DNA of 64,000 nt from NCBI GenBank assembly GCA_037501455.1, contig CM074858.1, positions 39,677,001 to 39,741,000 of the forward strand, given 5' to 3'. The notes beneath the pieces are model-generated. The model was not told the DNA's origin. It worked only from the letters and a program-made list of their open reading frames with translations, and did not search any database. Both the position numbers and the translations under genes were made by a program. Source of the stretch: Lantana camara. Lineage: Eukaryota > Streptophyta > Magnoliopsida > Lamiales > Verbenaceae. Of this stretch, positions 13,348-26,130 are shown piece after piece. Within the stretch, counting starts at the first letter, position 1. Each line of letters begins with the position of its first letter.

Positions 13348-15878
13348 TCCTTTAGTGGTATCGGAGCCTCGGTTTGCAAAACTCGGGCTCTGGTGTCGTG
13401 TAGGTCAGTCTAGGTCGTTCGGCATAGGAACTACGTGATAATGTGTGCATTGCATCGATCTTGAACATGAAATTGTCTTTCCTTTTAATCTTGTCGAATT
13501 ACCTGTTGCATTTTACATTGGATCCGTGTCTTTCGTGTTGAATATGTGCCATGGGCATGCACTAATCGCATGCATATATCTTCTAAATGAGTTATGATTT
13601 ACAGGTTATAAAAATAATACCAAACCACGGCCAAGTTCCACGATAAAGACGATCTATTGTAAGTTCTTCCTGAGGCATGAAAGATAGGAGGGATACACCG
13701 GGGAGGAATATGGAGAATTCGAAATGTGAGGCCTTCCTATATGGAGCTAGAGTTCAAGGGTTAGGATCTGGAATGGGAAGTTCCACTTTAGGGATGCAAT
13801 GGTAGAGAGACACTTGATAAGATAAGAGTTGATCGGGGAAAATATTTATGCCTCCTAATATGGGTATATACGACTCTCCTAAATAAGATGCCATAATTGG
13901 ATTGAATGGGATCGTTTAACCTAAGGAATGAAGTAAATGAACCTTGAAGGTATTTTGGTTCGGGGTTTAGACCATTGAAGAGGTACCGAGGACCGAGAGG
14001 AGTTAAGGTAAAATAAATCCAATGGGAATTGAGCACCAAGAGTTGTCAAAGAAGGGTTTCTAAATAAACCTGGAAATTAGAAATCGAGATGGTAGAGGTG
14101 AAGATCGAGAAGAGTTTAAATTTAGGTGCTCTGGATTGCGACTAAGATAGAAACGAGTAGGGAAGGGAGTAGAGAGAGGCAATTGACAGGGTAAATACAA
14201 ATTTTGGAAAGGTGGTGACATTGAGGACGGGAATTGAGTTCCTTCTCCAAACCCAAGCTGAATTGTCGGGTTGTGAGGTCGAATTGGGAAATATGGAGCA
14301 ACAAATGGAAACGGTAAAGAATGGCAAAGACTCTTTGGGAGGAAATCATGTGCTCAAATATAAGAAATTGGAAAATGAGTTTATTTCACTAATCTCAACT
14401 CATAAAGGATAAGCACGGGAGTCTTGATCACGGTGATGGTGAGAAGTAGGGTTCAGAATTACATTAGGGTTTAGTTTTGTAAGAGAATTTGGGCAATGTT
14501 GAAGGGTGCTTCTTGGGGAGAAATTTAGATACTAATTTAATGGATGTAAAAGAAATTAGGGATCGTGAAATTTTAATTTCGGATCGTGGGAGATACAAGG
14601 GATGCAAGAAGATTCATGGAAAACTGGAAGACCGTGGGAAATACAAAGCAGGATTAGCAAGTCAAAGTAATCTCAGGATTGGAGGAACGAGGAAAAGCTA
14701 CCGAACTAACAGCTAATATTGGTGATAGGTTCCAAAACATTCATGGCACGTGCATCATATTTTGTACCAAATTATTTAATGTACTACATATTTAATTGTC
14801 GCAAGTGTGGCACGTACATCATCATTTTAACCGGACATGCATTCTAGTGTTTATTTAATAGGAAGTTCTTTCATCTCACTTATCAAGTATTTCTTCAATC
14901 GGGCCACATCTGAGTAAGAGGAAAAGAAATAATCGGATGGTACGTTACAAGGAAGGTGACGTCGGGAATATAAAGAATTTCAAGTAAGGGATAGGTTAAT
15001 GGAAATGGGAATTCATTAGAAGAAGCGAGATTAGAGTTGATTGCGGGGTGTTTGGATCGGACAAGAATAGGAAAGGGGTTTCGGACATCAAGCGAAGTAG
15101 AAGAGAAGTTGAAAGGCAAAACTTTAGGGTTGCCCTTCTGATTAAATCCTCCCTAATGGAAATTATTTATCTAGAATTTTGACAAAAGAAGAATCGATGG
15201 AGTTCAACACGTGGCAATAGAAATTTAAGGCGGAGAGCACGACCGAGAAACAAATTGGAAGATTGAAGTGGTGCTCGAACAAATATTTTAGTAGGAATAA
15301 CAGAATTGCAAATTAGGGAAGATCTGGAAGTCCTAATGGCAGTGATCGGAAATAAATAAAAGAGCCTCAACGGTTAAACCGTTAAAGTGAGCTTTAAGTA
15401 TTAAGTTCGTGTTGAAGGCCACCACGGGATATTGAGGAGATGGTTTGTTGAGTATTTTTACACATGGGATTTAGATTTTGGAACATAATGGAATTTCGGA
15501 AGAGCTTCTGCGAGACCATTAAATCGCTTCCGGGAACAGAAATTAAATCAAATTAATGCGTTCGTGATGGCAACCGTAGAGGGTAATTTGACTAAGTATT
15601 GGAGGAGTTCGGACATCACTTAACAAAATAAAACCCTACTGCATCGCTAGTCGTTTTTTTTTTTTCATAATGAGTTAGAAGGAATTTGAGAAGAAAGGAA
15701 TCAGAAAGAAGTGACTATGGAAGGACTTGAATTGAATCTCAAGAAGTATCACGGAAGTTTTCCCTCGATTAAAGATTTTGGTGGACCGAAATTTAATGAA
15801 CGCTTAATGGCTCTAAGAGGATGAAGGGATGAGGAAATGATCCACGAAGAAATTAATCCAAAAATTTTGGGAACCGAT
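13348..15878 (+). other. Internal 5' region of D, no recognisable protein
   Basis: 2.5 kb between the 5' LTR and the E insertion. The first about 100 bp resemble the E and F leaders (GTCTAGGTCG...GGCATAGGAA). The rest is purine-rich on the plus strand (many GGA, GAA and AAG runs). Its open frames are at most about 75-80 codons, with no zinc knuckle, protease, RT or integrase motif. I recognise nothing coding here. Confidence 0.75.
13356..13371 (+). other. Primer binding site of element D (tRNA-iMet)
   Basis: TGGTATCGGAGCCTCG begins 8 bp after the LTR end. It matches the site of E (TGGTATCAGAGCCCGG) apart from a few bases. Confidence 0.85.
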
Positions 15879-18624
15879 TGTAACGCCCCATATTTCCGGA
15901 TTTCGGGTAAGCACGCCACGTGTATGTTTTGATGATTTTATATTAATTATTTAATTCTTTCATTCATTAATTAAATGTGATATGTTCATTTTATAAAATT
16001 GCATTTTCTAAAGTTGTGAAAATTATTTCATTCCATGATTTATGTACTAGAATTGATTCATTGATTATGTGACATTAATTGATCATTTCCTTGAACTATG
16101 GGATTAATTGCATAAGAGGGCTTGGTCTTTGATTATTTAACTTCTCTAACTTGTACTTGATTGCTTAACTAATAAAATAGGAGGATTTATGTGCAATTAA
16201 ATTAGATGACTCATAAAGCATGGAAGGATTAATATCTCTTGTTATATCATTCTTTAATCCATTACACACAAGACATACATACACATTTGCTCTTGCTTCC
16301 ATTTTGATCGATCAAACTTGCCAAGAGGAAGGAGAAAGATTTTCATAATTCAAGCTATATTTTGTGGGTTTTGTGTACATTGAAGCATCATCAACCTCAT
16401 CCTAGCATATCATCTATTCTTTCTTCATTTCCAAGGTGAATATGAGTTTGCTTAATTGATTTCTTGATAATTTTGATGGCTAGGGTTATGATATGAATTG
16501 GGTGGATTGTGTTTTAGTTGTTGGAAGTGTGAATGCTTGATCATAGCTTGAATTTGATGCATAAATGTTGAGGTTTGTGGACTTGGAGCATAAGTTGATA
16601 TATGGAGCTCATATGATTGATTCTTGATGATTATTGAATTATAGACATGGAATTGATGAACTTTGGTGTATATTGAACTTGTGTATATATATGTTGCATG
16701 AATTATGGCATTTGGATTGATTAGAATTGGAATTGGTTGATTGTTTGTTGTGGTTCGATTTTGCTCTGTTTTTCTGCCTCTGTTCCCCTGTTCCAATTGC
16801 TCTGTTTTTTCTACTGTAGAAAATATTTGAAGTGTAGAGTACTCTCCTTTTTATGGCTAGTCAATATCTATTTTAGTTTGTGAGTTATGGCCGTTTTAAT
16901 TTGGTGCCGCCAAACTGTGGTGATTCTGCGCTGATCCAATTTAAAACCGATTTGTGGCGTGATCAGAGAGACTTAATGATGGAAGTTTTTAAAACTGTTT
17001 TACTGGTGTATTTCTGGGTATGTTGTAGATATCTCCACCAATTTTCAGATTGTTTCGACTTCGTTTGATAAGGGAACGACGATCATCTTTCACTAATAGC
17101 GCTGCAGGAAATTTTCTGCTTTGTGTCATATTCATACAAAATCTGGTAGTTACTCGGGGTGAACTAGAATTTGAGCCTTACATCATTGTAAAGATATGGT
17201 TATCTAGTTTTCTAGAAATTTTGCGGTTCTTTAAAATTCATTCCGATGAAGGAGTTATGCTTATTTGAATACAACGTGCGCATGTTGAAAATTTTCTGCA
17301 TTAGTACCTACAAATTTCACATTTTGCTCCAATGCCTTAATTGATCCCAAATTGCTATTATATGATACATTTCATGCAAAAACAAGATTATTTTGTGCCG
17401 TATTCATGATTCCACATCGTCTCGTTGGATTTCGTCGTTCGTCTTGATTGGTTCATACGAGTCGTGTCTCACTTGCACTTGTCATTCTTGCACAGACCAG
17501 CTTCCTGGTGACGAGGAGCCGGCATCGTAGGCGGTTTTCTCGCTTTCTTTTGTCTGTACAGGTGAGGTTTAATTTCTTGTTATATAGAACCATATGACCC
17601 TTATATGGATTTTAAGCCAAAACGTATACGTATATCTATAGCTTTCCACAAATGTTAATTGATTTTCACTGAACGACTGTATTGTATTGAACCCACTGTT
17701 TTGGCGAGTATATTGATTACACTACGGGCCCGAGGGTAGTAGCTTGAGCCAACCGGGAAAGCATGGACTGACGGGTAACTCCGGCTCTATCCTCACCATT
17801 TGGGGATGACCCCTGAAGCCACTAGGAGATTAGTGGTGGAAGGAGTTCCGGGCTTTGGGTTTCATGCGCCCTCTGCTCACACTGATTGGATGGTTGAGTC
17901 TAGTTAACTCACCATCGCCCCGGAGGAAGAAGGATGGACTGAAACTCTTACGTGTGCACTGTAATTGATTGCATGATCACCTATATAATTGATACCTAAT
18001 CATTGTACACTGTAGGAGTAAGGTTGGAGAATTGCCCTCACTCGCCGGGCCACTGATTGACTGAAGTGTAATTGATTGATTGTTAAACTTGTTAGTTATA
18101 ATCTCGGGCGATGTTGCCTCTTTTATTGAACTTATATTGTGGTTTTCATAACTCATCACCCGAGGTTAGGACTTGTGTGATAAATGCGCTTATATTTATA
18201 TACCCCCTCGCTCAGTCTTTCATAGACTGACACCCTCACATTTTCAGGTCTTGCAAGGAAGTGCTAGGCGGGAAATAGAGTCGTCTGGAGTCTTTATTTT
18301 GGGTCTAGCACTTACACCTTCATACATTCTTGTTATTTATGTTTATCGTTTGATCGGCATGTATATCTATTTTGGATATGTTAATGTATTGATATGCAAT
18401 CATAGTTAATGGTTTTGGATCGTTTATTGATATTGAATATTATGCTTCCGCTTTATTTGTTGCATTGTTAAATGTGGTTCGAGGGTTAGTCCCGCCTAGC
18501 TTTAGTCGTTTTTTTTTTATTGTCTCCGTTCGCTATAGCCTTGATTCATATATGGATTATCCGTTTCATACGTGGATCGAGCTATAGTGCGGGGGATGGG
18601 ACACCTTGCATTTTGGGTATTACA
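15879..18624 (+). mobile_element. 5' LTR of element E (2,746 bp)
   Basis: Starts TGTAACGCCCCATATTTCC and ends TATTACA. It includes a donor-like CCAAGGTGAAT (about 16433), the block shared between LTR families (17740-17940) and a TTTTCAGG acceptor-like site (about 18241-18248). It likely supplies the promoter and polyadenylation signals; I could not place these precisely. Confidence 0.95.
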
Positions 18625-18632
18625 TCCTAAGG

Positions 18633-18661
18633 TGGTATCAGAGCCCGGTTGCAAAACCGGG
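18633..18661 (+). other. Primer binding site of E with overlapping GNRA-loop hairpin
   Basis: TGGTATCAGAGCCCGG (18633-18648) pairs with initiator tRNA-Met. Overlapping its inner end is a perfect 7-bp inverted repeat, CCCGGTT (18644-18650), loop GCAA, AACCGGG (18655-18661). GCAA is a GNRA tetraloop, so the RNA would form a stable hairpin beside the priming site. Confidence 0.9.
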
Positions 18662-18866
18662 TTTCTACTGTCGAGTCTTGTGAGTCTAGGTCGCACGGCA
18701 TAGGAATTACCTTACAACTTGAGAGTCTTGCATTGATACTTGAATTGTTTGAACCTATTTGAATTATTTGAGTTCTGGAATTATGTGTTTACTTGTAACT
18801 TGAGCTTTAATTGTACACATTTACACCTACTAATGGAACATGCATACTAGTGTCTTGGATTTCAGG

Positions 18867-21800
18867 ATGACACGTGATAGACATCATCGTGATCGTTCGC
18901 CGAGACACCACCGCCATCATCGTCGTGATCGTTCTCCTCCACCTCCACCTCCTCCTGCTCAGCCACAAGACTTAATTGCTTCCATGGTTCAGCTTATTGA
19001 TCAGAGGGTTAGAGATTATGTCCCTCCAGCTCCCCCAGCTCCACCTGCACAACCGGGAGCTCAGATTTCAGCCGTTTTTCGGGAGTTTCAGAACCAGCAC
19101 CCGCCTAAATTCTTTAAAGGTAATGATGTTCAGGCGGAGCAGTGGTTAAAGGAAGTGGAAAGAGTTTGGGAGCTGATTCCTTGCAGCTCAACTGAGAGAG
19201 CCCGTTGTACTATATCTCTGATTCAGGGCGAGGCTTACTCTTGGTGGGAGAGCACGAGGATTATACTGGATGCTGCAGGAGAGGAAGTAAATTGGGATGT
19301 GTTCACTCGGGAGTTCAAGAATAAGTTCATCCCTCCATCTTCTCGCACTCGTAGATTGAAGGAGTTCACCGAACTCAAGCAAGGGGGGAGATCCGTTACC
19401 GAGTACATTGCAGAGTTTGAGAGGTTGTCTCGCTATGCACCTAACATAGCGAACGATGAGTTCCATAAGTCGATGCAGTTCATGCAGGGACTCAGACAGG
19501 ATATGCAGGATGCTCTTGAGGCAGTGGATACGAGCACTTAGCTCAAGGCTACAAGGAAGGCCCTGAAGGTTAAGGATTCAGTGATTGCAAGACGGCCTAC
19601 GTATCGGTCCGGTCCGGGTTCAGGTTCCGGATCGGGTTCTAGGGGTTCAGGTTCGGGTTCCAATCCGGGTAAGAGGCCTATGGTCTATTCTACTCCACCA
19701 CCACCTAGAGCTCAGTGGAAAAAGTCCCGACCCACGGGATCGGTTCAGAAGGCTCCACCTGTACCTGCTTTGCCACCGCCACCTGAGAAGCCAGGATGTA
19801 GATATTGTGGAGGTCCCAACCATACGTACGACCACTGTAGGAGGCGTTTGGGGCAGTGTTTAATTTGTGGGAGTGCAGATCATATGGTGGACACATGTTC
19901 GTATCGCCGTGTACCGCCTGTTGGGGGTCAGAGGCCATTGATTAGGGCTCGTGCTTATGCCCTAGATGGAGAGGAGCAGGATGCAGAGGTCGACCCAGCC
20001 GCGGTTGTTGAAGGTACTATATGCATTCATACCACGAACATACATACTTTATTTGATCCGGGAGCTACCCGCTCCTTTATTTCGAGTACTTGTGCTCCTA
20101 CTTTGTCTTTGCCTGTTGTTTGCACTTCTTCTTGCTATGTGGTTAGCTCACCTTTCGGTAGTAGCCTCGAGACATATCGGGTGTTTAGAGATGTGCCGGT
20201 GATCATTGAGGGCAGAGTTTTCCTGACAGATTTTATTGAGACGCCCATGACTCGTTATGGAGCTCTTCTGGGCATGGATTGGCTATTTAGATATTGTGCT
20301 ACTGTTGATTGTCGGGCAAAGAGAATTCAGTTGGGTTCTGAAGTTTCAGTGGGTCGGAGTTCGAAGACCATTCCTTTACTTTCTTTTTCAGAAGCTCATA
20401 AATTGGTTCGAGATGGGGCTACAGGTTTCATAGCCTACATTCTTGACCGTCCGAAGGATCAAACAAAATTGGAAGAAACTGAGGTAGTGAAGGAATTTCC
20501 CGAGGTTTTCCCCGAGAGGTTAGATTCTTTACCTCCGGAGCGGGAAATTGAATTTGTAATCGATCTCTACCCGAATGCAGAGCCGTATTCCAAGACTCCG
20601 TATCGTATGGCTCCAGCTGAATTAAAGGAGTTGAAAACTCAACTTGATGCATTATTGGAAGTTGGATACATTAGACCGAGTTCTTCTCCCTGGGGTGTAC
20701 CGGTCTTGTTTGTAAAGAAGAAAGACGGGACTCTGAGAATGTGTATCGATTACCGGGAGCTGAATCGGATGACGATCAAGAGCAAGTATCCCCTCCCGCA
20801 TATCGACGAGTTATTCGATATTCTTCAGGGATCAAAGGTGTATTCAAAGTTGGATTTACGTCAGGGATACTATCAGGTGCGAATCCGAGCAGAGGATATT
20901 CCAAAGACCGGATTCAACACTCGGTACGGGCATTATGAGTTCGTAGTGATGCCATTTGGTTTAACTAATGCCCCTGCAGCTTTTATGGACATGATGCATC
21001 GTATATTCAGGCCTTTCTTGGACAAGTTTGTTGTGATTTTTATTGATGATATCTAGGTTTTCTCCAAGTCTGTCGAGGATCACGCGAGGCATCTTAAGCT
21101 GGTATTGCAAACTTTGAAGAAGCATCAGTTGTTTGCTAAATTCAGTAAGTGTGAGTTCTGGATTTACAGGGTTTCTTTCTTGGGGCACGTGATTTCGGGA
21201 AAAGGTTTGGAAATAGATCCCTCGAAGATTGAATCCGTGATGAAATGGGAGAAACCAAAGAATGCCTCAGAGATTACAAGTTTCTTGGGTTTGGCCGGTT
21301 ATTATAGACGGTTTGTGGAGGATTTTTCGAAAATTGCCACGCCTTTAACCCGACTGACAAAGAAAGAGGTGAAATATGAGTGGAACGAAGCTTGTGAGAA
21401 AAGTTTCGATCTCCTGAAAGCAAAGTTGGTTTCTACTCCAGTGTTAGTCCTTCCTGAGGGCTCAAAAGGGTACGCGGTCTATATGGATGCTTCGAAGGAA
21501 GGTTTGGGGTGTGTGTTGACTCAAAATGGGAAAGTGATAGCTTATGCTTCCCGAAAATTGAAGGAGCACGAAAAGAACTACCCGACACATGATATTGAGC
21601 TCGCTGCCGTGATCTTTGCACTAGGAAAGTGGAGACACTACCTATACGGGGTTTCTTTTGAGATTTTCACCGACCACAAAAGCCTCCAGTATTTGTTCAC
21701 TCAGAAGGATCTGAATATGAGGCAAAGGCGTTGGATGGAACGGTTAGAGGATTATGATTGTACTATTAAATACCATCCCGGCAAAGCTAACGTGGTCGCT

Positions 21801-23357
21801 GATGCACTTAGTAGGAAGGCTAGTGTATCGAGTTTGGAAGTGGGAGAAAGTAGTAGAATCGAGCCAATTGTGATCAAAGCTCGAGTTTCTAACATCACTA
21901 TCTAACCGGATTTGAAATATCGGTTGTTCGAGGCTCAGACCAATGATCCGGAAGTTCAAAAGTTGGTAGCCAAAGCAAGAGGTGATCCAGAGTGTCCATT
22001 CGGGGTCGATGAAACCGGACTTCTTCGTTTCAAGAACCGAGTGGTTGTATCCGAAGAGTTGAAACGGGTATTGCTCGAAGAAGCTCATAAGTCAGCTTAT
22101 TCTATCCACCCAGGAGGAAACAAAATGTATAAGGACTTAAAGCAATATTATTGGTGGCGTGGATTGAAGAAAGACGTCATCGAGTATGTGAGACATTACA
22201 TGAATTGTCAGCAAGTGAAAGCCGAGCATAAAAAACCCGGAGGTCTTTTACAGCCGTTACCCATCCCCGAGTGGAAGTGGGAACAGGTGACAATGGATTT
22301 TGTAACCGGGTTACGTAAAGTGAAAGGTGGATTTGATAGTATTTGGGTGATCGTGGACCGTTTGAGTAAGTCTGCACACTTTCTACCGGTTCGAATGTCT
22401 TTCAAGATTCGTAAGTTGGCCGAAATTTATAGCCGGGGGATTGTTCGACTTCATGGGATTCCGGTGAGTATTGTTTCAGATAGGGATCCGAGGTTTACTT
22501 CTAAGTTGTGGCAGGAATTACAAGGAATTTTGGGGACGAAGCTTAACTTTAGCACTTCATTTCATCCTCAAACCGATGGTCAGTCCGAGAGGTTGATAAG
22601 GTATTTGGAAGATCTACTTCGGGCTTGTTCTTTGGATTTTCATACTTCGTGGCATGCACAGCTACCTCTAATTGAATTTGCCTACAACAACAGCTTTCAA
22701 GCCTCGATTGGGATGGCTCCTTACGAGCTACTTTATGGTCGAAAATGTTGTTCTCCGTTATTCTTCGACTTAGAGGAATGGAAATGAACTAAACAAGAAG
22801 GCGTGAAGAAGGGTGAAAATTTGGAAAAGCCTTCTAAAGCCGTAAGAGAAATGATTGATAAAGTCCAAATCATACAACAACGGATTAAATCAGCTCAGGA
22901 TAGACAAAAGAGCTACGCCGACCATCACCGAAGGGATCTTGAATTCGAAGTTGGAGACCGGGTATTCTTGAAAGTATCTCCACGGAAAGGATTTGCTCGT
23001 ATCGGGCGAGGAGGAAAGCTTAATCCTCGTTATTTAGGTCCTTTCGAGATTCTTGGAAGAATTGGTGACGTAGCTTATCGATTGGGCCTACCACCGAGTC
23101 TCACGGGGATTCATAACGTATTTCACGTTTCTCAACTAAGGAAATACTATCCCGATGAAACCGAGATCATACCGGTTGAAGAAGTGGAATTGGAACCGAA
23201 TTTGACATTTGTGCAACGACCGGTTAGAATCTTGGATAAGAAGTTTAAGGAACTACGGAACCGGAGAATTCCTATGGTTAAGGTCCTTTGGAGAAGTGAT
23301 CAAACCGAAGATAAGATGAAACGGTTTCATCCGGAGTTGTTCTCTTCCGATCAGTGA
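18867..23357 (+). pseudogene. Gag-pol polyprotein of gypsy element E, one frame with four stops
   Basis: About 1,496 codons, the usual size for this lineage. The start ATG at 18867 follows TTTCAG and matches F; an upstream in-frame ATG at 18840 is possible. Order: Arg/His/Pro-rich gag N-terminus; capsid region (QAEQWLKEVERVWELI); zinc knuckles from about codon 310 (CRYCGG..., [14 protein letters not shown]); protease FDPGATRSF at about codon 395; RT with [10 protein letters not shown] and FIDDI (about codon 725); RNase H ([19 protein letters not shown]); integrase with HHCC finger and DDE core (TMDF, SDRDPRF, TDGQSERLIRYLE); chromodomain-like tail (VRILDKKFKELRN). Stops: TAG 19539-19541, TAG 21054-21056 (next to the RT active site), TAA 21903-21905, TGA 22785-22787. 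There are no frameshifts. Two stops sit where relatives have tryptophan, which fits G-to-A changes. The chromodomain looks short, lacking the usual middle segment. Confidence 0.95.
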
Positions 23358-23379
23358 ATCTGGGGACCAGATTCTTCTA

Positions 23380-23390
23380 AGGGGGAGGAT
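23380..23390 (+). other. Polypurine tract of E
   Basis: AGGGGGAGGAT lies directly before the 3' LTR start (23391). It primes plus-strand DNA synthesis in LTR retroelements. Confidence 0.9.
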
Positions 23391-26125
23391 TGTAACGCCC
23401 CATATTTCCGGATTTCGGGTAAGCATTCCACGTGTGTGTTTTGATGATTTTATATTAATTATTTAATTCTTTCATTCATTAATTAAATGTGACATGATCA
23501 TTTTATAAAATTATATTTTCTAAAGTTGTGAAAATTATTTCATTTCATGATTTATGTACTAGAATTGATTAATTGATTATGTGACATTAATTGATCATTT
23601 CCTTGAACTATGGGATTAATTGCATAAGAGGGCTTGATCTTTGATTATTTAACTTCTCTAACTTGTACTTGATTGCTTAACTAATAAAATGGGAGGATTT
23701 ATGTGCAATTAAATTAGATGACTCATAAAGCATGGAAGGATTAATATCTCTTGTTATATCATTCTTTAATCCATTACACACAAGACATACATACACATTT
23801 GCTCTTGCTTCCATTTTGATCGATCAAACTTGCCAAGAGGAAGGAGAAAGATTTTCATCATTCAAGCTATATTTTGTGGGTTTTGTGTACATTGAAGCAT
23901 CATCAACCTCATCCTAGCATATCATCTCTTCTTTCTTCATTTCCAAGGTGAATATGAGTTTGCTTGATTGATTTCTTGATAATTTTGATGGCTAGGGTTA
24001 TGATATGAATTGGGTGGATTGTGTTTTAGTTGTTGGAAGTGTGAATACTTGATCATAGCTTGAATTTGATGCATAAATATTGAGGTTTGTGGACTTGGAG
24101 CATAAGTTGATATATGGAGCTCATATGATTGATTCTTGGTGATTATTGAATTATAGACATGGAATTGATGAACTTTGGTGTATATTGAACTTGTGTATAT
24201 ATATGTTGCATGAATTATAGCATTTGGATTGATTAGAATTGGAATTGGTTGATTGTTTGTTGTGGTTCGATTTTGCTCTGTTTTTCTGCCTCTGTTCCCC
24301 TGTTCCAATTGCTCTGATTTTTCTACTGTAGAAAATATTTGAAGTGTAGAGTACTCTCCTTTTTACGGCTCGTCAATATCTATTTTCGTTTGTGAGTTAT
24401 GGCCATTTTAATTTGGTGCCGCCAAACTGTCGCGATTCTGCGCTGATCCAATTTAAAACCGATTTGTGGCGTGATCAGAGAGACTTAATGATGGAAGTTT
24501 TTAAAACTGTTTTACTGGTGTATTTCTGGGTATGTTGTAGATACCTCCACCAATTTTCAGATCGTTTCGACTTCGTTTGATAAGGGAACGACGATCATCT
24601 TTCACTAATAGCGCTGCAGGAAATTTTCTGCTTTGTGTCATATTCAAACAAAATCTGGTAGTTACTCGGGGTGAACTAGAATTTGAGCCTTACATCATTG
24701 TAAAGATATGGTTGTCTAGTTTTCTAGGAATTTTGCGGTTCGTTATAATTCATTCCGATGAAGGAGTTATGCTTATTTGAATACAACGTGCGCATGTTGA
24801 AAATTTTCTGCATTAGTACCTACAAATTTCACATTTTGCTCCAATGCCTTAATTGATCCCAAATTGCTATTATATGATACATTTCATGCAAAAACAAGAT
24901 TATTTTGTGCCGTATTCATGATTCCACATCGTCTCGTTGCATTTTGCCGTTCGTCTTGATTGGTTCATACGAGTCGTGTCTCACTTGCACTTGTCTTTCT
25001 TGCATAGACCAGCTTCTTGGTGACGAGGAGCAGGCACCGTAGGCGGTTTTCTCGCTTTCTTTTGTCTGTACAGGTGAGGTTTAATGTCTAGTTATATAGA
25101 ACCATATGACCCTTATATGGATTTTAAGCCAAAACGTATAAGTATATCTATAGCTTTCCACAAATGTTACTGAACGACTGTATTGTATTGAACCCACTGT
25201 TTTGGCGAGTATATTGATTACACTATGGGCCCGAGGGTAGTAGCTTGAGCCAACCGGGAAAGCATGGGCTGACGGGTAACTCCGGCTCTATCCTCACCAT
25301 TTGGGGATGACCCCTGAAGCCACTAGGAGATTAGTGGTGGAAGGAGTTCCGGGCTTTGGGTTTCATGCGCCCTCTGCTCACACTGATTGGATGGTTGAGT
25401 CTAGCTAACTCACCATCTCCCCGGAGGAAGAAGGATGGAATGAAACTGTTACGTGTGCACTGTAATTGATTGCATGATCACCTATATAATTGATAACCTA
25501 ATCATTGTACACTGTCGGAGTAAGGTTGGAGAATTGCCCTCACTCGTCGGGCCACTGATTGATTGAAATGTAATTGATTGATTGTTAAACTTGTTAGTTA
25601 TAATCTTAGGCGATGTTACCTCTTTTATTGAACTGATATTGTGGTTTTCATAACTCATTACCCGAGGTTAGGACTTGTGTGATAAATGCGCTTATATTTA
25701 TATACCCCCTCGCTCAGTCTTTCATAGACTGACACCCTCACATTTTCAGGTCTTCCAAGGAAGTGCTAGGCGGGAAATAGAGTCGTCTGGAGTCTTTATT
25801 TTGGGTCTAGCACTTACAACTTCATACATTCTTGTTATTTATGTTTATCGTTTGATAGGCATGTATATCTATTTTGGTGATGTTAATGTATTGTTATGCA
25901 ATCATAGTTAATGGTTTTGGATCGTTTATTGATATTGAATATTATGCTTCCGCTTTATTTGTTGCATTGTTAAATGTGGTTCGAGGGTTAGTCCCGCCTA
26001 GCTTTAGTCGTTTTTTTTTATTGTCTCCGTTCGCTATAGCATTGATTCATATATGGATTATCCGTTTCGTACGTGGATCGAGCTATAGTGCGGGGGATGG
26101 GACACCTTGCGTTTTGGGTGTTACA
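23391..26125 (+). mobile_element. 3' LTR of element E (2,735 bp)
   Basis: Nearly identical to 15879-18624 along its whole length. Ends GGGTGTTACA, then target duplication CCGAT. The short ORFs within it mirror those of the 5' copy and are not supported as genes. Confidence 0.95.
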
Positions 26126-26130
26126 CCGAT

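Larger units (their letters stand above)
15879..26125 (+). mobile_element. Complete Tekay-like Ty3/gypsy element E
   Basis: LTRs 15879-18624 and 23391-26125, both TGTAACGCC...TTACA or TATTACA, with perfect 5-bp target duplication CCGAT (15874-15878 and 26126-26130). It has a primer site at 18633, gag-pol at 18867-23357 and a polypurine tract at 23380-23390. By eye, about 13 substitutions separate the two LTRs over their first 560 bp, so the insertion is not brand new. It is younger than D, which it interrupts. Confidence 0.97.

Noticed and set aside
13348..15878. Degraded gag-pol inside D
   Set aside because: I looked for zinc knuckle, protease, RT and integrase motifs on both strands and found none. 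A profile search of translated frames would settle it.
16452..16796. 114-codon minus-strand ORF repeated at 23937-24308
   Set aside because: Same reason: LTR duplication of E. Low-complexity Asn/His/Ile composition and no family match.
18633..18661. tRNA or other structured RNA gene at the primer site
   Set aside because: Only the 3'-complement of tRNA-iMet is present, placed as an LTR primer site. No cloverleaf.
20050..20080. Protease active site DPG instead of DSG/DTG in E and F as a novel variant
   Set aside because: Both elements here share it, and as far as I recall many plant Tekay-like elements do too, so it is not novel or a sign of decay.
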